Made by a program: the position numbers and the translations under genes. The notes under the pieces are model-generated. The model saw nothing but the letters and a program-made list of their open reading frames with translations, made no database searches and had not been told where the DNA came from. A DNA stretch of 64,000 bases from Filosporella fistucella (Eukaryota > Ascomycota > Leotiomycetes > Helotiales), in assembly GCA_030077755.1 (NCBI GenBank), contig JAQJZZ010000004.1, forward strand, positions 620,001-684,000. The letters are read 5' to 3'. Positions 46,027 through 58,579 of the stretch are shown here, piece by piece (the stretch's first letter is position 1; each line of letters begins with the position of its first letter).

Positions 46027-49000
46027 ATGTTCTCTCTTGCTCGTCGCATATTCTCATCTTCTGCACCAAATGGGACCATCAAAGATGAAGAAAATGATGG
46101 TAAGTCTCTTTTCAATTGAGGTGGTTGAACTGCGGGCCCTGCACGCGGCGCGGGGATCGCGTTTTCTGTGAGGAATTTTCTGTGGTTGGACATACTAATT
46201 TCCATTGCAGAGCTACCTTCACAAGAATTAGCAGGCAAAATGGCTGCGCCTCTGCACGAAGGTGAGGCTGCTGACGGCGTTCTGGCTGGGGAACAGGAAT
46301 TGAGTCCGGCCGTCGAGAAGAAATCCAAGAAAAGCAAGAAGAAAGTGAAAAAGAGCTGGAGAAATACTTTGGATGCCGCAGATGCAGAGGAAACACTTGA
46401 TCCACCAGGCGATAAAATGCAGGTCGATTCACCCACGTACAATGGAGCTTCCAATACTTCCAATACCGGTCTCGCCGAGGCAACAATCGCAGAGAGCCAA
46501 CCCAAGAAGAAAAAGAAGAAGAGGAAGTCTAGCGGACAGGACCAGACAGTTACAAAGCGTCAAACTCGGGCCGCGAGTGCTGCGTTGACGTTGGATGGGC
46601 CAAATGGCGAGACAGAGTCTACGGAAGTATCAATGCGACTATCGAAGCAGAAGGCCAAAACTCCGAAGATCAAAAAGCTAAAGCAGACTGAAGTGGTGAT
46701 GGAGGAAGATGAGATAGATATACCTACGGATCCTGTCAGCGCCCTGGCCGACAAAATTTCCGGTCCCCTGTCTGGAGAGACCAAAAAGTCGAAGAAGAAG
46801 TCAAAACGGAGTTCTGAACAATTGCTGGCAACTGAAGAAGGCGCTGAAGCCTCTGCTGCGCATCTTCGCAAATCGCTCACACCCGCTACTTCTCATGAAG
46901 AAAATCCCCTGACCTCAGAGGTCGATGCACTGGGGACAAGCGGGAGTCAGATTGCTCTTGATGGGCATGATGTGGATGTCGATACACCTAAACGGCCCTC
47001 GAAGAACGCTTTGGGCAAACGAATTGCCCAACCTGAAAAATCCAACAAAAAACGAAGACGGAGTAGCGATAAAGCAGATGGGACACCAAGTCTCACCTCT
47101 TTTGGATTTATGCCATCATCAGCGAAGAAGGATACACGAGACGAGATTTTGCAATCATCCCCATGGGCGTCAAGTAAGGATGAAGACAAAGCAGCTCGAA
47201 GCTCTAAATCCGATATGCGCTCCTCTTCGCATCCCATCTCTACTTCTATTCTTCCACCAGCGGTTCAAGATATTAGGTCCTCAGCTCGTCGGCCCACTCC
47301 TGCATTCACACCCATCAACCGAAGAGTACCTCTAGCACCAGTGTCCCAGGAAGAAAAACCTGTACATACGCAAGATTCCGATGACGAATCTGAATTCCAA
47401 CCAGAAAAATCTCCAGAAGAAAAGCCAGAAATGCTGCAAGAGCCTCCGCAGTCAAGTGGCCGTAAGAAACGACGCTTACCAACAGGTGAACCTCAATCCT
47501 CCAGTGTCAGAGCGTTATCTAGAACCCCACGAAAAGATAATGGGTTCCCTCAGAATCCCAAAGGCATGTCCGCAACACCCGGCCCTCGTGGGCATCCAAT
47601 AGCAAAGAATTCCAAATTATCAATCGAAGAAATTGAGGCGATCTCTTCAGCTTTCGAACAGTTTCGGGAACAGAACAATTTGACTCAGATGGAGGTCAAC
47701 AGCATGATCCAGAAAGGTGTTAAGGAACATCGGGACATCCTGAACCACGTTTGTGAACAGGTGCCTAGTGTACCTCGAATCAGAGCTCTCAAATTTTGCC
47801 GACGTAATTTCCACAACTTCGAGGCTCGCGGCTCCTGGACTGCTGAGCAGGATGAAGATCTCCGTGAGCTTTGTCTAGCTCATCCCGGCAAGTGGAAAAC
47901 CATCGGGGAGACTTTGAATAGGTTCTCAGAGGACTGTCGAGACCGGTGGAGGAATTATCTTGTTTGTGGCGAGAATTTACGCAAGGACTACTGGGAACAT
48001 GAGGAAGAGGAGAAGCTCACGAGGGTGGTCCAAAGGCTTATCGCGAAGATAAGAGCAGACAAAAATCTGGAACACAATTCCCTTATCAATGAGGAGTCTC
48101 TTCTTGACTGGATGAAAGTTAGCGAAGAGATGGGATATACCAGAAGTCGACTGCAATGCATTAATAAGTGGAAGTCGCTAAAGGAAAAGCTCGACGATCA
48201 GCTTGAAGACCCTATTTTCACTCTTGCGCCCATTACTGAAACGAAATGGAGACTCCAGAATGCAGAGAAACAAGCTAGCGAATTCACTGCTGCAGAAAAG
48301 CTTCGAATTCTATATGCTATCCGCGATAGCCAAGCTGGAAAAGAGAGCAAAATACCTTGGCAAGCGTTGTCACGAAAGGAATTGAAGGATATGAAGGGTA
48401 AAAGAATGGGAATGAAAGTATGTTTCCGCAGCCTTAAATCATACATACCGGAACATGACTCTACGAAGCTGCAGGTTGTTGTTGAGCAACTCATCGATGC
48501 ATTCGAGACGGCGGCGCCGGCAGAGCCTGTTGGATTCGATCATAGGGTGCTATATCGTACCAAAAGCAGTCTGGGAAAGCGAAAGTATACCTACAAGCCT
48601 CCGAAAAGCTCTACCCGTGTCGGTAGTGAGGATGACGAGGATTTGGATGAGGAGCTAGACGATCGGGAGGATGACGAGGAAGAGGAAGAGGAAAAGAACG
48701 AGGAGATCGTGCAGATGGAAGCTTCAAAACCCAAGAAAAGAAAGCTTGACTTGGGTACTTCCCTAGATGTGAATAGGGAGACTCACACCAAAAAGTCCAG
48801 AAAGTCGAAGACAAAACCTCGGAATGTTGATGAAAGTGACCCTTCTCCAAAAAAGAAGAAGAAAAGGAATCAGCGCATGAGACAAGAGGACGAAGATGTC
48901 AGCCAGGAAACCAATGATCAAGCGGCAGATGACGAGATTGTCAATGCTGAAGCTCTTCTCGAATCGATGCAGGCTCTCAAGAATGGCAGGACGAACACTT

Positions 49001-49695
49001 CTCGTGTTCGACGTAAATCTCCCATCGCAAAGGTCATGACAACCCAAGGTAATGGTCATTCGAGTTTTAGTGGCAGTAGTCACGAAGCAGAACCCGAACC
49101 CAGTGAAGAGGAGGTAGTGTCTGCGGTTGTGGAGGAGGAGATGGAAATCGAACGAGAAGGAACTTTCACCTCACCTGGCGGGCCTGAAGCGAAGGAAGAC
49201 GAAGAAATGGAAGATTCTGATGCACTTATTTCTAATGATCAAGTAAGCATTGATCTCGATGCAGACCGCACCATTACTACGAACGGTTTTCACGACGAGA
49301 TAGAACCTGAATATGAGGATGAGGATGACCTGATAGCTAATGGTTTCCATGATGACGTGAACACGCAAGCTATGGCAATTGATGTCGTACAGGATGTTGA
49401 AGATAATGACGATGGGGAGAGTTTGGACAAAGAAAGCTTTGACGAGGAATCGGAGGCGGGAGAAGAGGACGGGTCAGAAGTCATTTGGGACAATGATGTC
49501 GAGAGTGTAGATTTGGACACACCTGTTGAGCCGAGACGTCACGATAATCGACTCCACTCTCCATTCTCGTACATGGAACGTGCGAGTCAAGGTCAGGTGG
49601 ATGAAGACGATGATTCGGGCAGCGATGTCTCGTCTATTCCACCAGTCGCAAAGAAGGGCAGGCGGGTTGGGAGGGAGAGTAGTTCAGATGTTTGA
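46027..49695 (+). CDS. Reb1/TTF1-like Myb DNA-binding protein (RNA polymerase I termination / replication-fork barrier type)
   Basis: Exons 46027-46099 and 46211-49695 give 1185 residues. The short first exon joins in phase through GTAAGT...TGCAG; without it the first ATG is at 46242. The N-terminal half is Lys-rich and disordered with many KKKK nuclear-localisation runs. The DNA-binding core begins near residue 560: ARGSWTAEQDEDLRELCLAH then WKTIGETLNR and CRDRWRNYL form one Myb repeat. It is followed by WEHEEEEKLTRVVQRL and LDWMKVSEEMGYTRSRLQC with NKWKSL, as in S. pombe Reb1 and TTF1. Those proteins bind rDNA terminators, stop Pol I and block replication forks in the nucleolus. The C-terminal third is extremely acidic (runs of E and D), longer than in yeasts. 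Orthology is likely; rDNA binding is inferred. Confidence 0.88.
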
Positions 49696-50318
49696 GCTGC
49701 TTCATGTTTGTATGATATCATGCATGGTTTTGAATATGAAGTGATACCTATTGTCGCTCTCAGGTTCGTAAAGGGTGCCAGCGTATTCTGCAACCCTTGA
49801 GCTGTGATGCATCTTCAGTCTTGTTGCATCCATCGCGAGATACTCACATTTTCACGCGTCAGGACATTCAATCGGAGGCTATCATACCACCTCTTATTAT
49901 GTATTCTACACGGACGAGCTGTAGGAATTCATGGGAATAACGTCATCATATCACGGCGTTACGTACGTACATAGGTATCTAAGTACATGTGCAATAATGA
50001 AAAGTGGTTATTCGATGACTGAGATCTACTTTCCCAGCTTCGATGTGAGACATGGTCTTTGTACCAGAGGCAATCATCTCTCGAGATAGGGTCTATCTAT
50101 CTCGTTGCTGGATGCCAAGATTCTCGGCTCTCCTTCCCCTTTGCGTTTTCAGTGCTCTTTTCAGTATCGTTTTGAGTCTGCAAATCTTGTATTGCTCTCA
50201 ATTCTTGTGTTGTCTAGCCATGTCATCACTCATTATATTATGGCCTGCCATTGTCGTACTCAAGCCGAGTCCCATCTTCCTCAGATTTGTACGCGTTGCG
50301 CCGGCTTTTTGGTTTTGG
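49696..50318. other. intergenic between convergent genes
   Basis: 3' flank of the Myb gene. A CGTACGTACATAGGTATCTA low-complexity piece lies near 49963-49982. Nothing coding is recognised. Confidence 0.4.
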
Positions 50319-50888
50319 TTACGTATCTCCTTCCCCTCCCCCTTCTATTTTCTCGGTGGTGTCAGATGAAAGGAGATACGCCAGGTGTTCATGCCGTTCG
50401 AAAGTTTCGAGCCAAGTCGAAAGCATTGTGGTCTCGCGGCACGCGGATAGAAGGTCGGGAGTCAGACAACGATTTGTTGATAATGGAGGAAAGTGTAGCG
50501 TTGGTTTTGTGATTCTCTGTCTGTTCGCCGTGTTGGAAGGCGTGCTTCGTGGATCAGCCTCAGAATTGACTGGAACGTCGATTTCTAATAGCGATCCGTT
50601 TTCTCGGCCATGCTGTTTAGGCGACTTTCGATTGAAAGTGCTGTTGAATTGAGCGTCTGTGTGGTTCTTAGCTCGTTGGTTGAGGTTTGATAATTTGGAC
50701 ATGCCACAAGCTGCGACGGTAGATGAACGCAATTCGAGAGAAGCAGTATCTTCGTCAACGATAACAGCATAGTTGACAATTGCCGCTCTGCCACTACTTC
50801 CTGCAGTCGAATTGGAATTAGGTTGGCTGATACTACCAGCTTCGTGGTTGTTGGTGCTAGAAAAGAGGTCTTCGGATCTCAATGTCAT
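50319..50888 (-). CDS. hypothetical disordered protein
   Basis: Single frame from an ATG at 50888, 189 residues, rich in Ser, Asn and Thr, starting MTLRSEDLFSSTNNHEAGSI and ending in an acidic Gly-rich tail. It has no recognised domain, signal peptide or membrane segment. The composition is natural and the minus-strand frame is longer than the overlapping plus-strand frames (which begin with TTG). Weakly supported; it could be part of a spliced gene or not coding. Confidence 0.33.
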   Translation of the reverse strand: MTLRSEDLFSSTNNHEAGSISQPNSNSTAGSSGRAAIVNYAVIVDEDTASLELRSSTVAACGMSKLSNLNQRAKNHTDAQFNSTFNRKSPKQHGRENGSLLEIDVPVNSEADPRSTPSNTANRQRITKPTLHFPPLSTNRCLTPDLLSACRETTMLSTWLETFERHEHLAYLLSSDTTEKIEGGGEGDT

Positions 50889-52602
50889 GTCGTACTAGAT
50901 GGCTGCCATTAGCTTGTGCAACCTTTTCGACTGAGAATACTTACTGCGCAATGGTTTTGATTGTATTTCATTTTCATTCAGTGCTTTAATATTAATGCTG
51001 TACTTGTTCAATTTTCATGGAAATGGTGTCGTCGCATCCATCAGTTCTTATCTTGCGAAGTAATATATAAAATAAAACAGTGTCCTGCTCCCTTATTTTT
51101 GTTTTGCATGATTATGGCTCATACCGATAAATCCACGCGCACTCAGTGGCAGGCAGCGTTGGCAAAATCCGAGCGTTGGTCAATTTTGGTACATCTCCAG
51201 ATCTCTGGCACCTCTAGGACAGGTCAATGGGCTCACAAAATTCAGTCAGCCTTGCTTTGGGTCAGCTCAATTAGCACTGGCTGCCCAATGCTTCACTAAA
51301 ATGATAAGAGGAGTGACGATGGGTGGAAAGACATCTGAAAATACCTGATACGCGAACGGCCGATCGAGCTGTTGATTCGCACCACATGTCAGTGACAGCA
51401 CTACAGCTCCCTATTTGGGGTTGTAACAACCAAAGGATTATGCATGATGATCTCTGGAAATATCAAAATCATGGAAAGTGAGGCGCGAATTGAGAAGGGA
51501 GGCAAAAGTGATATACAATTCCTGAAATTGGAGATGTCCCCGGAGATAGCTCAGTCTGTGGCAACGAACAATTTCCACAATTTAAATGATTGGGCGGTAA
51601 TGTGTGTTCTGTAGATAAATGTTTTGCCGCGGAGTTGTTGAATGGAGTGGCTTCGCAGGTCAAGCCGTGCATGGAGACCAAGAGCCGCAGTCAGCTCAAA
51701 AACCATGCGCCACATGCGGCTCTAATAGAGCTAAATGGCAGATCGTTGCAAGTCTTATTTCATAAGACGTGATTGGAAAACACTATGGGCTCAAGGTCTT
51801 CGCAGTTGGCGTGACCTGATATTGTTTGTGGCAGCAGACTCGCGACTGCCACTCGGGAGACGGTCGCCGGACTTTCAATGCAAACATGTCAGGGGCGACT
51901 AGGTGATATGAGTATGATCGGGAGTCCATGCTATTTCGTACAATTCAAATATTGCGGTATCATCAACTCTGCCACAATCCCCCGCCCAGGAGATATGATG
52001 ACAAGAAAGTTTCTTAGTAAATAACCAAGACTATTCAACTGTCACTGCACATTATGGGAAGTCGCAGCCCCTGCTGCAGACATTTACGTGACGGGGCAAA
52101 GTGAATGAGGGTAGACGAACATCTGCAAGGAGGCGGAGTTCAAGAATTTACGTAGCTCCAATCCGCCATGGAGCCACGCATGTGTGTGCACAATTGTATG
52201 TTAAAATTACCAGAGGACACAGAAGTTGATGACATTCGAAATAGTCTTGGTCATCTTCGAAATGCGCAAGACTAGATAACTTCGGCTTCGAGACTTCAAA
52301 CCACAACTATACATCAAGTACACTGCTGTACAGCGATTTTACAAGGTTTGAATACACAATCGCGATTGCACCACGACTTCGCCCGGCAACCACCCGGATC
52401 ATTTGTCAATTCTTCTGCAATCGAAACGCGAACCACTCATGGCGCTCTGGCATCTGATTCCAGCACTCTAGCTGGCTACGACCGCTCGAGCATTTCACGA
52501 GATGTTCTTTTGTGAGAGTTCCAAAGGTTATGTCAGCTTTTTCTGGATATATATCTGGTTAGTACTCACTGTAATTCATTCAATTCGATACACTGATTTA
52601 GT
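50889..52602. other. gene-poor stretch
   Basis: No exon recognised in about 1.7 kb. Scattered short frames only. Confidence 0.4.
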
Positions 52603-52946
52603 TCGATTTTCTCCCATCCGTCAATGGCACCATTGGGACGAGAGCTGCCGGAGATGGGTCCGCTGGGTGAGCCATACATACTGCTGTGTGACGATCCGAT
52701 AGTCGAATCCTTAGAGCCGTTGCTACTGCAAGCATATTGAGTAGATGCCATATCTGTCGAGATATCTGATCCGGTCTCGCCTGTATATAAGCGGAATGAG
52801 TTTCGTCGAAGTTCCAAAAAATCTCAGCTTGAGGGGTCGTTAAGATTTTTTTATACAAGACCAGGAATTCTGTAGCTTTATCCACGTCAAAATGCCGTTG
52901 CACAAAACCCCAAAATCACAGAAACCTCAATCTTCGGCCAGAACAT
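52603..52946 (-). pseudogene. eroded coding remnant
   Basis: On the minus strand an ATG at 52946 opens MFWPKIEVSVILGF and then shifts frame at an A-run (52904-52907; T-run on the coding strand) into VQRHFDVDKATEFLVLYKKI and IFWNFDETHS. These read like authentic protein but lack a start and are cut short. Further on, the +1 frame gives a Ser/Gly-rich stretch (ASTQYACSSNGSKDSTIGSS) to a stop at about 52566. No family is recognised. The alternating frames suggest a decayed gene or several unrecognised introns. Confidence 0.35.
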
Positions 52947-54281
52947 CCTTATCGGCAGAGTATGATCTCCTCACGGCTCATGGCATAGGCCGCCGGCAGG
53001 GAGAATTGCCTTGACAGAGAAGGCATTCCGACTGACACGTCGAGTTTTCAAAGTCGTGAAAGTGTGTATTCCGATCTAGATCCATCTTCAAGAATGCTCG
53101 TTGGTTGGAGGAAGCCTTTAAAATGATCGAAATCACACATCGGTCTCAAATTATGTTTAAATTGCTCTAAGAGCAGCGGAGTCCGCCTATAATTGACAGA
53201 TAACTCCTCTATCACGCCATTCAAGTGACAATGAAGCGACTGTCAGCTCATGGCGCCAGTCACGGCGGGATTATGGTACACAACAGTACCAAATATTGTG
53301 ATGTATTTCCGCATCGAGTATCACAGAGATTCAACGCGGTACGGCCAAGCTTCCGAGGGTAACACCGTGGTAGACATGTGATATATAAGTATTACCAGTT
53401 TTGTGAGAATTTGCGACATAAATCTTATGCTGGCGTATATATGCAATTGCGCAGCAAAAATGTAGCGATGTCGGGCCGTTGAACGTTTCTGAGCCGCATG
53501 TATGTTGAGGCTAACTATAGCACATTGGCACATTTCCACCAGCAAATCGGGTACTACTTGATTACTATTCTTAACCAAACGTTGATTGGTTGCTGAGGTA
53601 GGGTAAGTCGGGTGATGATTTGAGGTTTTCATTATGCCTAATGATACCCAGCGAGATTTCCGAGAGTGAAAATCAAAGTCCCGGCCTGCTGTGCGCTGGC
53701 ACTTTCAGTAGTGTTCTCATAGCCTCAGTCGCCAACTTCTTCGTTGATCTTCATTTCAAAAAGTCATAGTCGAAAGTTAATTGTCAAGGTGACTGGCTTT
53801 CCCTAGCAGGGCGATACATGAGCGGCTGACCAATAGATCGATCTCAAGTAACAGGGACTCAAAAGCCACCACGAAGTTGTGTTCAAAGGGAAAATTCCAG
53901 AGTATTTTCACGACAAGAACTCAAGTCAATATTTGAAGGTTTGAAATTCCTTAAACCAGCATCATTTCAATGATTACAGCAACTACAACAGAAATAAAAT
54001 TCTAACGTCATCATAGAACTCCATTTATGCAACGAATGTGTGATAAAACAAGCAAGAAGTCCATCCCTAATCCTAAGTTACAAGAAAATTCGTCCCGAGT
54101 CAAGTCACATGTACTGTGTCTCCATATAACTTTGGTGTAATGAAGTCTTTCAGTCATCGCCAGCATCTGAATTGTTTGATTTTGCGAAAACCTCATACAT
54201 CCATAAGAGTCGTATCAAGTGTGCTTCCTTATGATTGAGGTCCTTTATTCACGGTTTTGACGACGTCATTGTCTTCATTCC
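52947..54281. other. gene-poor stretch
   Basis: Nothing supported. Only short, unsupported frames are present. Confidence 0.4.
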
Positions 54282-54953
54282 TTACTTCTGTCGAGTTTCC
54301 GTATCCGTGGCGTCCTGCGCATTGGACAGGTTCTGTTGTTTCTCGTTCTCTCTCTTGTTTTCATCTTGGGGCGACCGAGTAGATATATTCGAGAATCTAC
54401 CGATGGGTGCTGTGGCTTTGAAGCGCTTCCCCACGTTTGAGAACAAGCTGTCTATCTCGGAATCTGGCAAGTGGGTACCTTCATCCACTCCTTGTTGCGA
54501 CGGTGAATATTCTATCGAAACCATTGTGCGTGGGATATGGCCCAGGGGATTGGATCGAGGTGAAGCGGAAAAGATATAGGGCGCAAAATTTTCTTCTTCC
54601 TCACTTGAATCTCCAGGGGCGGGCTCAGAGGAGCATGAACATGAATCCATATCTGAGAGCTGTGGAAGTGTCTCATCTGGTCTCGAGTCCTGTATGGCTT
54701 GGCTATCAAAGTCAAATGTGTTAGGCTCAGACAAGACTATAACTTACGATTCTTTATTGGGCGAGATTGCTCCCGATTTCGAAGCGGGCGACATGCCATC
54801 AACCGATTGGTCATCTTCAGTTTCCCCACCACAATGCCCGTCCTTACAGGACGCTATTTCGGTGACCTCATCTTCGGCCTCGCGACATTCCATATCTTTT
54901 GTCAGTTCCGTCATTGTATACCACCGACCTCCACCGCGTTTTTCTGCACCCAT
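54282..54953 (-). CDS. acidic hypothetical protein with a 45-nt intron
   Basis: Exons 54953-54748 and 54702-54282 give 208 residues. The intron 54747-54703 has GTAAGT donor, CCTAACAC branch and GATAG acceptor. Its length is a multiple of three and it contains an in-frame TAA, so without splicing the gene looks like two same-frame ORFs. The product is disordered, acidic and Ser-rich (DSSEEEENFAPYIFSASPRS), with a Cys run (MDSCSCSSEPAPGD) and a basic/Gln tail. The frame is open about 45 codons upstream of the chosen ATG, but with no ATG or acceptor before an in-frame TGA, so a 5' exon could exist. No family is recognised. Confidence 0.5.
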
Positions 54954-57250
54954 CACTTTTTCCACGCCAAGTTGAAGTTTGACAGCTGGGCGAGATCTGC
55001 GTCGAGCGATTACAGAAGTGTGATGATTTTGTAGAGGGTGGGGAGATAGCTTTAAGAATTCGAGGAGAGGGTCGTCGGGTCATATTTGGGGCGTGAAATG
55101 GGTGGGTTCATCTATCCATATTGCACTTTATTGGGCTTACGGCGTCCACGAGGACAAGGCGAGCAGATCTGCGAAAGCAATCACATGAAAACCATATATC
55201 CTCGTACACAGGAGGGCGACTTCAAGTGGGACACTCTTAATGGCGATATTATAGGCTGCTCATGACTGTCCCAAAGCCTTGCTTTGGCAACCGAGCTAGG
55301 AGTAAGAAGGGAATGAAGAGATCCCAGGTACCATATCCCCCATTGCATCCAACCATTTGACTTGCCACTCTAGAGTCTGAGGCGGATCTGAGTCAATGAC
55401 CAGGCACCCGCTGCCATCAATCTCTAGAGTCCTTCTTAGGACTTAGCAGACACACCCTCGACTAGGTACTGCACACCCTCACGGCTTCTCCGCATTGAAC
55501 AATGTCAGAAATGTATTGTTCAAATTAAATCCAACGCTTCTTTTGACAGCATATCGTGGTCGGTAATATGCCTTGTTCTCAAATGAGGGTTCCGTGCCTC
55601 TTTATATCCCTTTTACATTGCTTCAAGGCAACCATGACATAGCTGCAAGGCTACTCGGTGCTCTCTTCCTGTCTCTCGACACCCAATCAATCAAGCAAGT
55701 TCTACTCGGTGGGTGCTGTGTTCCGTTAAGGCGTTCTGATGGAGCACAAGTAACCGTTTGCAATTTTGCGAACCATTTTCGCCTTGCACACACCAATCGT
55801 CAGGTTCCCAACCAATTGACACGGGACAGCCTCGCTGTTTGGGCGCAGGAACGCGCTTTCGAGAGGTACTCTATATCCAAGAGAAAGCTGAGGCGAATTG
55901 AGTCATGCCGGGCGTTGTGGTGGGCAAAGGGCATTTTTGAGGTGCTGAGCTTCAGCCTAAATGAGGCTTTCAACGATGCGGTCCAGACCCCTATTCCAGC
56001 CGAAACAAAGTGAGATGCAGATGCGGCTCTGGGTTAGTCTGCCTCGCGCCCTGGGTAACATCTCGATCTTCAGTGTGACCAATTGTTCCTTGACACATGG
56101 TATGTAGCTGGTTATCCCAATGGCATACTTCTAGGCAGATCATCAGTGAGAAACGGGTCCAGATGTGAAGGACCCGTTGAGTCACGTGATTTTACTCGAC
56201 CTTCCGTTTGGGCTTTCCCATTCATCATGGAGATAATTGCTGGCAGAGAAGCCCAGATGGAATTTCTGAATCATTATTCTTTTTGGTTTCATAGACGTGT
56301 ATTGATCTGTGCCTTTCCAGATTTCTAGGTGAAGCTGGTCAGGTTTGCAAAGATTTCCTTCGGCTGAAGTCGCGAGCCATGTATCAAAATCGCCATTCTA
56401 AATTGATCATCAGAGGTAGGTAGGTAAAGCAGCTCTCTTACAATTCTGAGTTTAGGATTTACTAAATACAGGTGTATGAACTCACTGACAATCGCATTTG
56501 ATTTTAAATTATGCTCAGAGACCAGCCACGATTACTTTCACACATGAACCAAAACGCCTCAATATTATGGAATTTCAAAGATCAAGAACACGAATTACCC
56601 TACGAAGCTAGTGATGTCCCTGTCTTAGGTACTACCACTGATGTGATTTTTTTCTGCTCGGTGGATTTTCTCTTTCCCGTTCTTTGGGAAGGGTCACTTC
56701 AGGCTTGATGGTTGCCATGGCTCGCACCAAAACTTATAAATTCTTATCTTGGACTAGTAATCTCTATAATCTGCATGCACTCCATCTATTACAAACTACA
56801 AATTATTCTCTGATCAAAATTGCAAGCATTTGTCCACTTCATTCCACCAGTTTATAGCTCGGGCGGGCCAGTTTTCGTTGCTTGGTTCAAGTAAGTAATT
56901 GCTAGCGCTAGTTGAAAAGCTCACGAATAGAGCTTACATCTCACAATCGTGGGTTCACAGATAAACGTTAACGTATATTAGTGATTTGTTTCTGCCATTG
57001 ATCCAAAAGACTGAAGGAAACTCGAAGTGATGCTATTTTCATTTCCTCCTTCCTTATCGAGAAGGTGCTGACTTCACATCATACTTCGGAGACGACACCA
57101 TCTCAAATGCGACACCTGCCTAATTGACAAAGCCAAGAATACAGAAGTACTTGCCTTGTTCGCAGAATTTCGAATAACGAGGGCATAAGACTCGATTCCT
57201 GATATTAGGTTGAGAAGGCTCGCGCGGATTGGGGTGCAGACTCTCACATC
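54954..57250. other. gene-poor stretch
   Basis: A 146-codon plus-strand frame at 55573-56013 lacks any ATG and is not called. A palindromic TCACGTGA lies at 56182-56189. At 57100-57240 a degenerate plus-strand frame (KCDTCLIDKAKNTEVLALFA, stop, then continued frame) may be a remnant. Confidence 0.4.
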
Positions 57251-57823
57251 ATGTGGCGACAAGCCATCTCAATTGGAATCTATACCATTTTGAATAACCA
57301 GGTAGTTGTAGATGCATGTGATATGCCTTCGGATTTTGGAGGATGGGAGCAGATGATACATTTACTGGTGTCATGTGAGAAACACTTCATCCACCCACCA
57401 TTACAAGCAGACTTCACGATTATCCAGCCTGAGGAGACACACCCAACGTAAGCACTTGGGTAAAAATATCTTCACTAAATACTGTTTGGATAGTATCAGT
57501 ACCACAGATTGCTACCGACAAACAAATTTTCTAAGGGGTTGCTCCAACCCTTGCGCAATGCAACCGCGCTCTCTCTATATCTTCCCGCCTGTTCCTTCGG
57601 AAACTTTCCCTCTGATCCACAAGACTGCGGTGATACAGTAAATTCTCGGCCTTATTCTTACTTGTCATCCAGATCAAGAATGCATCTCGCGAGGTCCACC
57701 AATCCGCTATATATTGCCACAAGCGCGGTGAGGGCCAAGCGGCAGAGGGATACATGCGCGCTTCCTTGCGGGCACACCGAGTTAAATCAGGAGAGGAGTC
57801 AGGGTGATACTGGGTTTGTATGA
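57251..57823 (+). CDS. possible two-exon hypothetical protein
   Basis: Exon 57251-57447 (MWRQAISIGIYTILNNQVVV then SDFGGWEQMIHLLVSCEKHF) ends at a GTAAGC donor. Two acceptors are possible. TCAG at 57499 gives 112 residues ending at 57641. CACAG at 57507 gives 170 residues ending at 57823, with more natural composition (TNKFSKGLLQPLRNATALSL). Both keep an open frame. No domain is recognised. It may be the surviving 3' end of a larger gene, because degenerate coding-like sequence precedes it. Confidence 0.33.
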
Positions 57824-58579
57824 GGGTTATGTCTTATAAACAAGGAACTGTAGCCGATACGCATTCTTCATTGAGATTCAAGTGCATGCTGGAGGTCATG
57901 AGGGCTGAGTGATTTTGGAGCCCAGATCTGGAATTCGTTTCATTAAGCACTACTTGACAGATTCGGGAAGTTTTCTTTTCATTCTCATGCACATAAACAC
58001 CAATTTTGTATCCTGAAAGTGCAATTGAAAAGAGGCTGAGGACTTGAAGGTGGGTCACGTGAGTATACACCCCCTAATGACTCCGGTCTAAATGCCCCAG
58101 AGCCTCGAAATACCCAATTTTGGTACTTAAATACCCTCAAGACAGATTGCGGATCGTAAGTTGTGATTTTCCGGTGATGTCTCACTGCAGCCAGCCCAAA
58201 AGCTGAAAAGGGGGGAGGTCGATCAACCGAGTGAGTGAACTGGTTAAAGATACCTCACGTGATTCTGCTACCCATAAGCCACCGATACTGATTGGGCACT
58301 TGTAACCAAAGTTGGGATACATGAATTCTTTTCAGTCATCAGATCATGCATTGCTATTCTTATCCTTCCCTAAAAGGTCTACGCCGCTTCCCAACCTCCC
58401 GATTTCCGTCAAGTAATCGCAAGTAATCACTGATTAATAGCAGCTAGTCCATGCAATACAACCCCACCTAAGATCTGAGACCCCGCCATTTGTAACACCA
58501 CGCAACCCAACAGAAAAAGAAGCTCACGATAACCACGATTCTATTACTTTAATTCCTTGCACAAGCAGCCTTTTAATTA
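57824..58579. other. intergenic with paired E-box palindromes
   Basis: Two copies of TCACGTGA at 58055-58062 and 58255-58262, exactly 200 bases apart. The satellite array begins shortly after. No gene is seen. Confidence 0.45.

Noticed and set aside
45740..46171. 143-codon plus-strand frame upstream of the Myb gene
   Set aside because: It starts without ATG support, overlaps the proposed first Myb exon in another phase, and the Myb exon joins cleanly by splice signals.
50105..50512. 135-codon plus-strand frame
   Set aside because: It starts with TTG and has unnatural Cys/Phe-rich composition; the minus-strand frame from ATG 50888 is the better candidate.
55573..56013. 146-codon plus-strand frame
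   Set aside because: It begins with TTG, contains no Met at all, has no splice acceptor giving a start, and shows no motif.
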